Notes: generated by a model from the letters alone, not told the origin. Counted from the stretch's first letter, positions 11,690 to 22,945 are shown. The stretch: DNA of 64,000 nucleotides from Riptortus pedestris (GCA_019009955.1 CM032232.1:143350001-143414000), one strand, 5' to 3'. Numbers and translations: made by a program.

Positions 11690-12175
11690 TACCAATGGCC
11701 AACAAGCAACAAAACTCATTACGCCGTTTTATTTCAGTAAACGAACCACTCAGCTCTTGAAGAAGCTGTAAGCCAAATGACTTGCACAGCAACGGATTAG
11801 CTATTGTAACGAACAATGGCCAACGAGATAACAAAACCTATATATGTTGAGTGACTTCATTTCCTGAATCACTCTGCTCTTGAAGAAGCTGTAAGCCAAA
11901 TGACTTGCACAGCAACGGATTAGCTATTGTAACTAACAATGGCCATCAAGCCAACAAAACCTATATATGTCGAGTTACTTCAGTTCACGAATCACTCAGC
12001 TCTTGAAGAAGCTGTATGCCAAATGACTAGCACAGCAACCAATTAGCTATTGTAACTAACAATGGCCATCGAGCCAACAAAACCTATATATGTCGAGTTA
12101 CTTCAGTTCACGAATCACTCAGCTCTTGAAGAAGCTGTATGCTAAATTACTTCCACAGGAACCAATTCGCTACAA
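11690..12175. repeat. ~123 bp tandem array, four copies
   Basis: GCTCTTGAAGAAGCTGTA recurs with starts near 11753, 11876, 12000 and 12122 (spacing 122-124 bp). Units also share GCACAGCAAC and CTATATATGTCGAG blocks. The last copy decays after CCAATTCGCTA. Confidence 0.9.
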
Positions 12176-12969
12176 CTATGGTTTTTGGTGTAACCCATGC
12201 CGTAATTATTAAAATCGTCTCTTATAAACTTGTGTCAATCAGACCGAAGTACCTGACCTTCAATTGAATTCCAAAAACATCACGATTCTAACTTATGTAG
12301 CAGCTTTATTCGTATTCATATTGCATCTGAATTGTTTTCCGAAAGTGCTGTAGACAAAATAGCTCACTCCGTCAAGTCACAACAATGATTCTCACCTTGG
12401 TCGTATTTATCTGAGCTTCTTGAAATAAGTTTATTTATTATTTTGTTTTTTTTATGTTCTAAGATCTTTTTTTCAGTTGCACCAAACTAAGTTGGTTTTC
12501 AAAGTTCAATAACGTTTTTTACCATATCAAACTTCCATGAGTTGTTTATTGAACTGCCTATTGAATACTGTTATCAGTCGAGGGCCTAGACGTTATCAAT
12601 GGATTGGTTGATGCGGCTGAAAGTGGATTATGATGCAATCAGAGGACTGCAATCGTCGAGGGACGCTTGTCATAATTGACGGAGGATTTGGCGGGAGATT
12701 CTCTGCTTATCACTGCTATCAATAAGCAAGGGGCGCATTGAATAATTTCAATCACTCGTAGCTCTCTTTATCAATTAATGCTGCGCTTGATATCGAGCTA
12801 TACGTCATGTGTCAATAACGACGAACAGAGTTGTCAAAAGTTTTGGGAATTATAATGAATCGTGTTAAAAAATAGATTATTTCTGCAATTCACTATCCAG
12901 CAATCTTTCTCACCAAATTGTAGCAACCCACACACAAACAATATGTCTGTTACTGCTCTAGAGGTCGTA
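12176..12969. other. Intergenic DNA, no gene recognised
   Basis: No open frame with a recognisable motif and no repeat boundary identified. Confidence 0.5.
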
Positions 12970-13392
12970 ATGTTTAGCAGATTTCCCTCAAGGAAAATCA
13001 GCTATTGAGGTCATACTCATAACGTGATTTTAGAAAAAATACCACAAACGTCCATCGATACTATCCAGGAGACGACGAAAATGAGGTTCATCCAAAATTA
13101 TATGTGTATATAGCTGTATAAGTCTGTTACAACCTTTTATAAAAAATGCTATTGTATACATTTATTCTCAAATTTCAATATTAACTAATATATTTGCATT
13201 TTTTTAGTTTTCAGCATTCAGTAAACCCCCATTCCTACTAATCTCACCTAAACAATACTCTGTTATATAATGACACACTTTATTTGAAAGTCAAATACCA
13301 AATATAGTTCTCATTGAACTTTTACTTTTTTAAAAAAATATGTTGAGTACGTGGGAAATCTGCTTAATTAACGCATCACGGACTGACTTTTT
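12970..13392 (-). mobile_element. Family A copy, reverse orientation, internally shortened
   Basis: It starts with AGCAGATTTCCCTCAAGGAAAATCAGCTATTGAGG (the tail stem-loop) and runs through the CCATCGATACTATCCAGGAGACGACGAAAATGAGG block. It ends with GTGGGAAATCTGCTTAATTAACGCATCACGGACTG, a diverged head. Part of the body is missing and the (TA)n is very short. Confidence 0.75.
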
Positions 13393-13399
13393 TAATTTA

Positions 13400-13956
13400 T
13401 CAAAATATATATTTCTGAATAGCACATGATTTTCTTTGACAGTTAATAATAGACCTGTTGACATTTGAAAAGGGGGATAACAAGTATAAAGAATCTCTCA
13501 GCTTGAGCGTGAAGGATAAATGAAGAAACACGCATTCGGAATAAAAGGAAGAAATATATGGAAAAAAGGCTGAGAGCATGAATAAAATACGCAAATTTGT
13601 AGAAAGCGGAAGATGTAAAGTGGTGAAGGTGCTCTGTGAGGGCATAAGGATATAATCCTCCCCGTCTCTGCATATCCCACGGGACGGATCCTGCAGGATA
13701 CAGGGGAGGGGGTGAAAGGAGGGGGTGGGGGTAAAGGGAAGGGAGGGGGTAAAGGGAAGGGAGGAGGGCTGATTCTCTCTCTTCACCTCAACGTTACTTC
13801 TATCCTCTGCCTCGTCTTCGTTCCAACAACAACTTATGCCCTAGGATTTTTGCAATTCTAATCCCCACAATCTACCTGCTTATTTACCCTCGTAGAGCAT
13901 AAGTTTGTCTCTACAGTCCTTTAAAGAGAAACATCATGGCCCTTTTAGAATCAGGA
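13400..13956. other. Intergenic DNA with a GGGAGGGGGT-rich stretch at 13705-13770
   Basis: A short G-rich run made of GGGGTAAAGGGAAGGGAG repeats (about 20 bp unit) forces open frames of P, S, F and H on the minus strand. These are not taken as genes. Confidence 0.55.
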
Positions 13957-14089
13957 ATTTCGTCACGCAGGGGCTGAGTAAACTATGAATCATTCCCAAG
14001 TGCTGGTATGACAGACATATCATATTCTCTATCCCTATTTAAAAAATGGATGAATTGAAGGGAGTAGTGGGCGGGGTGGGGTGGAGGAG

Positions 14090-14144
<55 letters not shown>

Positions 14145-15095
14145 GTCCACTTTATGCTACTAGGCTAATCGGGACTGGTTATCTACAGGTTACCATCCTT
14201 TTCTAGCCAGGGTGGGCGCAAGGAGTTTATTTAATAGTCCGTCATTAAATAAATTTCCACTGCCCATGGCGGGATTCGAACCCTCCAATCTAGGTCTGCC
14301 ATGCGAGATTAGGACCAACGCCCTAACTCGCACGGCCAACCCGAGCCCCCGGAGGAGGGTTTACTAAAGGCTGAAACCAAATCATTAAGAATTACTCACT
14401 GAATACTTGAGTTACGGAAAAATGTTTAGCGCAGCAATTGCAGAGCATCAGCAGATTAACAAGATTGGTCCTATAACATTTTACGATCCAACTCATAATA
14501 AGGGCAGTATTTTGTATTTTTGAGTCACCCCCTCTACTCTCTAAACCTCCCCATTCCAGGTCCGACTTCAGCCAATAATAAATCTTGAATGTTGACTGAA
14601 ACAGTTAAACTTCGAGTATGGTGTAAATGAAGCATAAATCTTCGAATTATGAACGTAAAATCTTAATTGATGACGTCATCGCTCTACGAACTTGCCCGTA
14701 TCTCTCCAAATAAAATCAAGAGATTCACGTTATACCTGCTTATTGTTAATATGACACGAGTATGACTGGAGATTTACTGAAATCCGAAAACTCTAAATAT
14801 CCCGGTAAATATTCATGGTAGAGAAAATATGTATATAGCAACATCTATAGAAAATAAATTTTGCAGTAGCATTGGTTTAATACACTTTTTCGGTCCGACT
14901 TATAATAACGAAGCTATTTAGAATTTTCAAAATTACTCTTATTTGAACACCCCTTTCCAAAGTCCGATTTCAGCCGTTGACAAAGTTGATCTTTCTTTCT
15001 GCATACAAAGCTTATATATTGAGTTTGGTAACGCTTATACAAAACTTACGATCGCTATATATATATACAGTTTTGAAGGGACCTCATTTAGCACA
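13957..15095 (+). mobile_element. Family A copy, long multi-module form, interrupted by a SINE
   Basis: The head is AATTTCGTCACGCAGGGGCTGAG. The body continues to GGAGGAGGG at 14083-14091, is interrupted by the SINE, and resumes at 14351. Two consecutive ~300 bp modules follow, each with a CGATCCAACTCATAATAA or CGGTCCGACTTATAATAACG core and a C-rich plus TTTCAGCC block. It ends with GAACGG-like (GAAGGGACCTCATTTAGC) tail sequence near 15090. Confidence 0.7.
14092..14350 (-). mobile_element. tRNA-derived SINE with 51-nt A tail and 9 bp target duplication
   Basis: On the minus strand it begins GGGGCTCGGGTTGGCCGTG, has a B box GGTTCGAATCCC (GGGATTCGAACC on the plus strand near 14271), then a non-tRNA body with CCACCCTGGCTAGAAAAGG and GGTAACCTGTAGATAACC. 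It ends in a homopolymer seen as 51 T on the plus strand (14092-14142). GGAGGAGGG flanks it at 14083-14091 and 14351-14359, a target-site duplication inside a family A copy. Four other copies of the same family lie in the window. The tail and perfect duplication suggest a young insertion. Confidence 0.88.
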
Positions 15096-15440
15096 TGTCC
15101 TTAAAGAAAATGGCCATGGATCCTACCCAGGAGACGACGAAAATGATGTCCGTTCAAAACTGTACATATATTTGTCTGTTAACACTAGTCGTAATTTTTG
15201 TCTAGTCGTTAAGAAATTCGATATTTAAACGTTTTTTGGTAAAAGGAAGATCGAGTTCGATATCGGCTGAAATCAGACCAGTGGGAGGGTGGGGGGGGGG
15301 TGTTGTGTTAAAGGGGGAGAATTTCGTAAGTTCTCCGTTGTTATGTGTCGGAATATTAACTGTTATTTTATGAAGCTCTTTATTCTAAACCTAAGGGTCA
15401 AATATTTTTCTCACTGAACTTTTAAGGGAAATCTACTAAT
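15096..15440 (-). mobile_element. Family A partial copy, reverse orientation
   Basis: CCATGGATCCTACCCAGGAGACGACGAAAATGATGTCCGTTC is followed by TTTGTCTGTTAAC, GTAATTTTTGTCTAGTCG and GGCTGAAATCAGACCAGTGGGAGGGTGGGG, in the order expected for a reverse copy. Head-specific ends are lost. Its junction with the forward copy at 14.9-15.09 kb makes an inverted pair around GTTTTGAA. Confidence 0.65.
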
Positions 15441-15905
15441 GTACAAATAAAAAAAGTATTTAGAGAAAGTTGTAATGAGATGCATCCGTGCAATCTAGTT
15501 ATATATGCAGGAGTAGGTTGGTATGACGAGCTGACAGATCGATATGAGGGGCTTCCTTGCATATCGCAGACCACAACATCTGCTAGCAATATGTTCCCAC
15601 CACCTACACACACAACTTGTGCCGTGCAGAGTTTAAGGGGAAAACTTTATCTACCCTCTAGCTTTGATACATATTTCAGCTGACAACTTGCGCAACCACA
15701 TCATCATCAACTTCCCCACTCAAACAACTCTAACATGCAAAAGGAAAAGGAAGTGAGTGATACTTGGCAACTCGAATCGTCAGCTTGTGCAATAAAATAC
15801 GAGTGTATTACAAGAAGGTACAAGATCCTTTCGACGTATGTATAAAATTTCCAGCATTCTTACCACATTTTTACTAAAGTCGATATTAAATCCTTCAATA
15901 GACGA
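15441..15905. other. Intergenic DNA, no gene recognised
   Basis: Two overlapping short frames on opposite strands at 15422-15683 show no motif. Confidence 0.45.
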
Positions 15906-16208
15906 AGAATAGTAAAACGCTGGGGCTGCGTAAACAAAGCAGATTTCTTGCGTGCTGGTATAGCACTCTAACTAACTATCTCACTACATAACTTCTAGTT
16001 TTTAAACAATAATCCCAAGTGGGGGTTTAAGAACTGAAAACAAGAAAGAAGATTTTGCAGAGCCAATCTTGTTAAACGATTGATGTTCAACAATTGTTGC
16101 TCTATACATTTATTCGTTAACTCATGCATGAAGAGGGTTATTCGTATTCCAAAAGTTTTCAGCCTTACAAGAGGAGTCCCCCCACCGATTTAAACGAAAA
16201 TATTTTAG
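15906..16208 (+). mobile_element. Family A copy, diverged head and first module
   Basis: GGGGCTGCGTAAACAAAGCAGATTTCTTGCG matches the head. The module runs to a CCCCCCACC block and is then interrupted by the fold-back element at about 16210. The sequence after it (TTTCAGCCGGCAAACGGGG, 17273) looks like the continuation. Confidence 0.6.
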
Positions 16209-16213
16209 TGTTT

Positions 16214-17270
16214 AGTACCTAATTAAAAATCAATTCTATTAAAGCGAGAGAATGCACTTCTCAAGCGTTCGTCTAAAAAAAATTGTTAAAGCTTGCCTGA
16301 ACGTCTTGAACTGTTCCCAAGACGTCAATTTCAAGGATAGCGCTTTCCTTTTGTAACCGGCAATCTCGAGATCGAATCTCGCCGGGAGCAACTATATTTT
16401 CATTTTTTGCTTCTAGTGCGTTTATATAATATTAAAATATTCTATACCAGTTTTATACGTTAGAACTATATCTTCACTGTGCTTGGCCTTCGGTCCCGGA
16501 CGTATATTTCTATCTTCAAGTTAAAAATTTGATTATGTGTCTCCAAAACTACTCGTATTTGATCAAACAGAATAGCAAAATATCACGTGGTATTAAAACT
16601 CATTCTATTTTTGAACAGCATTGTCGTCCGCAATAAAATTGTTAACTTGATGATAGACATGTACGTCAGTGATTCAAGGCCAAGCACAATGAAAAACGTC
16701 CAAAGTATAAAAGAATATTTTTATGTCAAGAGCTAGAAAATTTTAAAGATATTTATTAATTGTGAAATAAAATAATATCAAGTAAATTGGTAAAGTTAAA
16801 TAAAACCTTTTAAAAATATTCTAAAAATATCTGCGTTATTATTGATAATTAGTATATACTTATTTTCTCAATTAATAATACATGTCTTGTATAATATTAA
16901 AAATTTCTTTGTACCAATTACATTTTTGACAGAAAGCATTCGATTTTTTAAAAAAATATATGGATCAAGCTAAAACATAAATGCCAATAATTAAAAAAAA
17001 ACTTTTTATTTATTTATTAATATTAAATAAACGCACAAGAAGCAAAAAATAAATAGAAAAACAATAGCCTCTTCTGGGGAGATTCGATCTTGAGATTTCT
17101 GGTTACAAAAGAAAATCGTTATCAACTGAGCCAAGGGAGACTCCTTGAAGTAGACTCAAAACATTCAGGCAAACTTTAACATTTTTTTTTTTTTTTGGCG
17201 AACGCATCAGAAGTGCGTTCTCTCGCTTTAACAGAATTGGTTTTTCATTAGGTACTAAACTCTATAATCA
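16214..17270. mobile_element. Fold-back element with ~220-250 bp inverted arms that contain tRNA-like sequence
   Basis: The left arm (about 16214-16432) and right arm (about 17020-17270) are inverted copies. TTTAGTACCTAAT pairs with ATTAGGTACTAAA, AAAGCGAGAGAATGCACTTC with GAAGTGCGTTCTCTCGCTTT, and GCTTCTAGTGCGTTTA with AAACGCACAAGAAGC. Read on the minus strand, the right arm holds TGGCTCAGTTGATAACG (A-box-like) and, about 33 bases on, GATCGAATCTC (B-box-like). The left arm keeps AGATCGAATCTCG. The AT-rich middle contains a shorter inverted pair (GTGCTTGGCC / GGCCAAGCAC). There is no coding sequence. It lies inside a family A copy. Confidence 0.7.
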
Positions 17271-17272
17271 TT

Positions 17273-17375
17273 TCAGCCGGCAAACGGGGTCAGGCTGTGC
17301 ACTCTCCACTTTAGTCGTGAGTCATACTAGCACATGGGAAATCAGCTTGGTTACGCACCTCCTGCGTGACGGTAT
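17273..17375 (-). mobile_element. Family A head remnant, reverse orientation
   Basis: ACATGGGAAATCAGCTTGG is followed by GCACCTCCTGCGTGACGG, a diverged reverse head. Confidence 0.55.
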
Positions 17376-17954
17376 ATATATCTATTTGTGTGTACAGCTG
17401 TTGCTCAAGCAGGACCTGCCGGCAGATCACGGTTGGTTCCGGGGCTAGATATTCTGCTTTATTGATGCACTTACCCTAGGAACCGTTTCGAAGTTGCGCC
17501 ATCTTTTCGAACGCCACTTACAAGCGGTTAGAAGATACAGAAATGATTAACAAGCCAGTATTGCCATGTTTAATTTCAGATGTCAACTTATTTAATTATA
17601 CCCCGTGAGGCGAGTCAACAATGAGCTCTTTTGGAGCAATGCTCGAGAAGATTTCTATAGGATCGCGCGAGCTGAATTCAAAACCAAGTTGTTGGCAAAG
17701 TCCTCATTAAGGGGACTTGAAGAGCCGTGTAACTTCTGACGAAGTCTCTAAATTTAATTAATGCCTCACTCCCTAATGGGTTCAGAGTCTCAAGGAGTCT
17801 TTTATGTCCGGACAGACAAAGTCCGAAGCTCCTAGCATCCTTTAATTCCTCCAGGAATGATTTGGAGAAGAAGATCTGGCCTCAAGAAAAGCATTGTTAT
17901 CTTATCACAAACTCGGAAGAGTCTAAGGATCAATGTCGGGCAAAATTTGGTTAC
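17376..17954. other. Intergenic DNA, no gene recognised
   Basis: Mixed composition with only short frames. It directly precedes the 61 bp array. Confidence 0.45.
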
Positions 17955-18655
17955 AATTAATAACCACTAATTACAATTAGGTACTACTTAGACATTGGGG
18001 GAAACTTAATTGAAAACCAATGTAAAGTAGTTAAGCATTGACAACTACTTAGACATTGGGGGGAAACTTAACTGAAAATCTATGTAAAGTAGTTAGGCAT
18101 TCACAACTATTTAGACATTGGGGGAAACTTAATTGAAAATCTATGTAAAGTAGTTAAGCATTGACAACTACTTAGACATTGGGGGGAAACTTAATTGAAA
18201 ATCTATGTAAAGTAGTTAAGCATTGACAACTACTTAGACATTGGGGGGAAACTTAATTGAAAATCTATGTAAAGTAGTTAAGCATTGACAACTAGTTAGA
18301 CATTGGGGGAAACTTAACTGAAAATCTATGTAAAGTAGTTAAGCATTGGCAACTACTTAGACATTGGGGGAAACTTAATTGAAAATCTATGTAAAGTAGT
18401 TAAGCATTGACAACTAGTTAGACATTGGGGGAAACTTAACTGAAAATCTATGTAAAGTAGTTAAGCATTGGCAACTACTTAGACATTGGGGGTAACTTAA
18501 TTGAAAATCTATGTAAAGTAGTTAAGCATTGACAACTACTTAGACATTGGGAGGTACTTAATTACAAATCTATGTAAAGTAGTAAGGCATTGGTACATAC
18601 TTAGACATTAGGAGGTACTTAATTACAAATCTAGGTATAGTAGTTAAGCATTAGT
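17955..18655. repeat. 61-62 bp tandem array, eleven copies
   Basis: GACATTGGGGG recurs near 17991, 18052, 18114, 18175, 18237, 18299, 18360, 18421, 18482, 18543 and 18604. Units share AAACTTAATTGAAAATCTATG and TAAAGTAGTTAAGCATTG. The last two copies are more diverged (GACATTAGGAGG). Alternating ACTACTTAGAC and ACTAGTTAGAC variants suggest a two-unit higher-order pattern near 18230-18490. Confidence 0.95.
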
Positions 18656-18829
18656 AATGTCTAAATTTTGTAAATACATCCCTACCACCATATTCCACAC
18701 ATACAATTTACTACGGATGTAGGTGTAAATACATTTTTTTTTCACTAGCAGTTAATTCCATTTTTATAACGACGTAATTTCATTTGCATTATCTAGTGTA
18801 TAATGTGTAATGTAGTAATTATTTCATGA

Positions 18830-20110
18830 GGGTGATCTAATTACAATAGGTAATCAGCTAATAATTAATTACTTAACGAAGCGGCTAGTTATGTAACTGC
18901 TATAGCTAACAACTTAATATTGTTAGCTACAAGATAATTACTTCATGTAGTTCAGTATAAGTAATCATGTAAAAAGCTACTTGTTAACTACTCAATATAG
19001 TTAGCTGCTAGTTAAGTAACTGATATAGTTAACAACTATATTAACAACAAGTTAGCAACAAGATAACTACTTCATGTAGTTGGAAGTAACTACGTTATGT
19101 AATAAGCTACTTTTTAATTAGTTAGCGACTTGTAAGGTGACTAATAAAGTAAAAAAGTTAAGAACTTTATGAAGTTAGCTAATGGATAACTATTTCACCA
19201 AGCTGAATCTAACTACATTGGGTAATACGCTAAAATTTAATTACCAAATGTAACGGCTAGTTATGTAACTGCTAAAGCTAGCAACTTCATAGAGTTAGCA
19301 ACTAGATAACTACTTCATGTAGTTAAATGTAGGTAATCATGTAAAAAGCTACCGGTTAACTACTCAATATGGTTAGCTGCTAGTTAATTAACTAATATAG
19401 TTAACAACTTGTAGTTAGCAACAAGATTACTACTTCATGTAGTTGGAAGTAAATACATTAAGTAATAAGCTACTTTTAATTAGTTAGCGGCTTGTAAGGT
19501 GACTAGTATAGTATAGAAGTTAAGATCTTAATGAAGTTAGCAACTGGATATCTATTTCATTAAGGTGAATCTAATTACATTTGGTAATACGCTAAAAATT
19601 AATTACTTAATGTAGCAGCTAGTTAACTAATAGCTACAGCTAACAACTTCATATAGTTAGCAACTAGATAACTACTTTCTGTAGTTAAATGTAAGTAATC
19701 ATGTAAAAATCTACTTGTAAAATACTTAATATAGATGCCTGCTAGTTAAGTAACTAATATAGTTAACAACTTATAGTTAGCAGCAAGATATAGATTAACG
19801 AAGTTAGCAAATACATAAAACTGGAAGCAGATAGATGTTAGTTAAGTGAATAATGTACTTAGCTACAAGCTAACAACATTTTGCAGTCAGTCACTGACTA
19901 CCTAACACTTCACATAGTTGCATGTAACTAAGACATAAACATATTACTAGATTTTAATTACTTATTGTAGTTAGCAACAGGAATGCCCATTCATGTAATA
20001 CGGTATGACTAGATTATGTGATAAGTTAACCTACATGTAATATGCTAACTATTTAGTGTAACGGGACGTCAAATTCCTAATGCAGTTACAAGATAACTTA
20101 TCTGGTACAA
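18830..20110. repeat. ~365 bp tandem array built of TAGTTA/GTTAGC words, about 3.5 copies
   Basis: GGTAATCAGCTAATAATTAATTAC near 18855, GGTAATACGCTAAAATTTAATTAC near 19221 and GGTAATACGCTAAAAATTAATTAC near 19582 mark successive units about 362-366 bp apart. Each carries GTAATCATGTAAAAAGCTAC, GTAATAAGCTAC and TTAGCGACTTGTAAGGTGAC in order. The end (19800-20110) is degenerate. Internally the unit is a quasi-repeat of TAACTA/TAGTTA words, so it may have grown from a shorter repeat related to the adjacent 61 bp array. Confidence 0.85.
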
Positions 20111-20562
20111 GTGAACTACTACTATTAAAATGGTCTCAGTTGAATGAATTTAACAACTACGAAGGAAATGAAGCAAGCAATGTTCAAATAAATTTAATGG
20201 CTCCTTTTTTTTTCTTTTAATAGAAATTTAATTTTCTGAGAAGTGTTAGTACTCAATTTGTAGTTAGTAGTTGGACATGTTCTTAACTAATCTCAAACTC
20301 TGGTGAAGACATAACTTACTTCCGACCAATTCCTCTTTCCTCCGGAAATACGAAATTCTCATTTTATCTCTTTAACATCAGGACGTTCTTCCCTCCGGAA
20401 TCCATTTCCGGAGTTTTATACGGCCGAGAAATACATGTTGTGGCGACGCGAAAAAAGACATCGGTGAGAAAAGGACTTCGGCTGTCCAAGGATTTTCATC
20501 AGGAAAGGTGATTTCAGACGTACGGGAATGACGCCATCTCACACAAAGCATGGACACCAAAA

Positions 20563-21346
20563 AAGTCCGTCACGCAGGGGCTGCGTAAACTAAGCAGATT
20601 TCCCTCGTGAAGTTTAGTAATAGATAAATGTACATACTGGTAACACAAAACCACCGTAAATAAATACAAACGGATATAAAAATGTTTCATTCAATTTCAA
20701 TAACCTACCGACAGGAAGCGTTAGAAATGCAAATAAACGGGTCTGACCGCCTCACACCGGAAAGAAAAACAATTACTGAAATATATCAGAATATAACATA
20801 TTAATTTCATTGAGTACTACTTACTATATTTAGTACTGTAATTAATAATGAGTCAGAATAATTGTTGTCTCAATCAATCAAATTTTAGTAGTCCAAAACC
20901 TTAAGCCGGGAGGGGGCTCTCCAGGACATATTTGCATGTATCTCGTATAATAAAGGTCTCTTGAATACAATTTTTGGTATTTAAGCTCCGAATAATGTGG
21001 TTTATTATGTAGCAGAGAATTATAGAAGTGGCGGTTTGCTGATGGCTGAAAACTGCAAAATGCAAATATGTCGGTTAATATTCATGATAGTGAATAAATG
21101 TATATAACAATATTTATAGTACATTTAATTTGAATAAGATGGGTTCTATACAATTTTTCGATCCGACATATGGTAAAGGAGATATTTCGAATTTTCGAAA
21201 ATCCTCCCCTCTAACACCCCATCCCTTCTACTAGCCCGATTTCAGCCGTTAACGAACTCTTTTCTTCTTTTTACAAAAAACGACTAAATATCCAGTTTGG
21301 TAACGATTAAACAATAATTGCAACCGCTCGAGCGGTAACAGACAAA

Positions 21347-21388
<42 letters not shown>

Positions 21389-21398
21389 TGTATATATA
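20563..21398 (+). mobile_element. Family A copy, multi-module, (TA)n tract hit by a Tc1-like element
   Basis: The head AAAAAAGTCCGTCACGCAGGGGC is perfect at 20563. A second module begins near 20900 and runs through the TTTCGATCCGACATATGGTAA core, TTTCAGCCGTTAACGAACTC and GCAACCGCTCGAGCGGTAACAGACAAATC to (TA)n at 21353. The copy resumes at 22015 with more (TA)n and GTCATCTACTAGGTAGG. Confidence 0.85.
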
Positions 21399-22014
21399 CA
21401 CTCAACCGCCAAAAAAAAACCGGACACTTCATTTTTGTCGTATTAAAAGCTAATTTTTAGCAATTTTCTTTATGTGGGTATTCTAGTTATTACAGAGAAT
21501 TTAGAGTCTAAGTCCATTGAACTAATCCCTTCAGGATTAGTAAACAATTAGATAAAACTCAGATTAGATTTATTTGTCGTGAAGTTGATCTATTCTAAAC
21601 TGTAAGTAGTTTTTCGTATATTTAAACATATTTAATTATTAACCAAGTATTTTCTTTAATTAATGTTTTATTTTTATTTCGGTCCAGAATAATGGGTCAT
21701 TCAAACTTAGATGGAAGGCCGGAGCTTACGTTACATTGCCGAAACGCTTGGGGTAGCGAAGTCTAACATTCACTGTAATAAAAATGAAGAATATTTTTTT
21801 TTTTTTTTAAATGTGTTAATTTATCATTTTTATTTTATTTTGTATTTTTTTGTAAATAATCAATAAAAATTATTCACTTTTGGCAGATTTTGTTTAAATA
21901 ACCTATAGATTAACCAGTTATTTTAATTAAAAAGATTAATATACATATATATTAAGTATTTAACAAAATTGTAAGACTAAATCTAAGTGTCCGTTTTTGT
22001 TTGCGGTTTGAGTG
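21399..22014 (+). mobile_element. Tc1/mariner-like element, internally deleted
   Basis: The ends are inverted: CACTCAACCGCC…CCGGACACTT on the left and AAGTGTCCG…GCGGTTTGAGTG on the right, each next to TA (21397-21398 and 22015-22016). This fits the TA target of the Tc1/mariner superfamily. Positions 21723-21779 encode SLRYIAETLGVAKSNIHCN, the second helix-turn-helix phrase of Tc1-like transposase N-terminal domains (RYIAxxLGVSKSTVHxx). No DDE catalytic part remains in the 616 bp, so it is non-autonomous. Confidence 0.85.
21723..21785 (+). pseudogene. Tc1-like transposase helix-turn-helix remnant
   Basis: About 19 codons read SLRYIAETLGVAKSNIHCN before a poly-T tract and stops. The residues match the DNA-binding PAIRED-like HTH of Tc1 transposases. 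All upstream and downstream domains are gone. Confidence 0.7.
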
Positions 22015-22020
22015 TATATG

Positions 22021-22089
<69 letters not shown>

Positions 22090-22157
22090 TCTATATACTG
22101 TACTGCGTGACGGACTTTCGTCATCTACTAGGTAGGAAAGAAGGACGTTGGAGGACA

Positions 22158-22202
<45 letters not shown>

Positions 22203-22310
22203 GTGTGTGTGTGTGAGAGAGACAAAGAGAGAAAGAGAGAGAGAGAGAGAGAGATAGAGAGAGAGACAGACAGAGAGATTGAGAGAGAAAGAAAGAGAGA
22301 GAGAGAGAGT
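22015..22310. repeat. Compound microsatellite (TA)n - (GT)n - (GA)n with family A tail
   Basis: (TA)n at 22017-22084, the family A phrase GTCATCTACTAGGTAGG at 22120-22136, (GT)n at 22160-22214, then (GA)n-rich sequence to 22308. The order is mirrored by (CT)n-(CA)n-(TA)n at 26800-27240. Confidence 0.9.
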
Positions 22311-22945
22311 ACATATACTCTTACAATTGGAAATTCTTAACAGATTTTTGAAGTTACAGCCACAATAACTGTGTTTCTTTAAGGAAAATCAGTTGATGAG
22401 CTAGAATTGATGGAAATTGGTGTATGGGGGGGGGGGAGTGGATGCCAGCTCAACAAATACCTACACCTCCTCTCGACCTCACATACCGCTCAAATTCCTC
22501 TCTCAAATTCCTATCTTTCTCTTTTTGTTATAAACTCAAGTTCAGATATTTGTATATATTGTATATCTTTACGTATGTTTGAGCTAATGCTTCTACATTT
22601 GAAGAAAAAAAAACACGTCGTGAAAACAAACTCAATAAACGATTAAGTGAAATTTGGTATAACCACACTGCATGTCGGTGAAAAAAAAATTGCAATTCTA
22701 TGTATTGTTTCGTAACTGAAATATTAAGGAAGTTTAGTGGATAGATAGACAGATAGTTTATAATTACAAATACTTAGCCAAGAGTCTGTCCAAATTTGTG
22801 TTACTAAGGGATTATATAAGGATTATTGTGTTACGAACGAAACCATATATTCCCGCATGGTGATGCCATCTCTGTGCCAGTCCTGGCAACTACCATGCAC
22901 CAGCTGTTAGCATAGAACAAAAGCAGGAGAAGTTAATATGCCCAG
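22310..22945 (+). repeat. Left arm of a large inverted duplication
   Basis: This segment is nearly identical to the reverse complement of 26147-26800. The shared markers are CTCTTACAATTGGAAATTCT, GTGTATGGGGGGGGGG, CGTATGTTTGAGC, TGGATAGATAGAC and the block CCCGCATGGTGATGCCATC through GCAGGAGAAGTTAATATGCC. The parallel reading frames (79 codons, one per arm) differ at only a few residues. They start beside no recognised gene and include a run of lysines from poly-A, so I do not call a gene. Confidence 0.9.

Noticed and set aside
13400..13786. 128-codon minus frame rich in P, S and F
   Set aside because: Its start lies in the GGGGTAAAGGGAAGGGAG repeats and the overlapping frames show no conserved content.
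16340..16400. B-box-like sequence considered as a functional tRNA gene
   Set aside because: No paired acceptor stem or clear anticodon arm can be drawn; kept as tRNA-like sequence within the fold-back element.
17955..18655. Regularly spaced repeats considered as a CRISPR array
   Set aside because: The units are contiguous tandem repeats without unique spacers and the context is eukaryotic.
22407..22646. 79-codon frame duplicated in the inverted arm at 26455-26694 with few changes
   Set aside because: The arms are nearly identical at DNA level anyway, so conservation of the frame is not evidence; it includes a poly-A-encoded lysine run and a poly-G-encoded glycine run.
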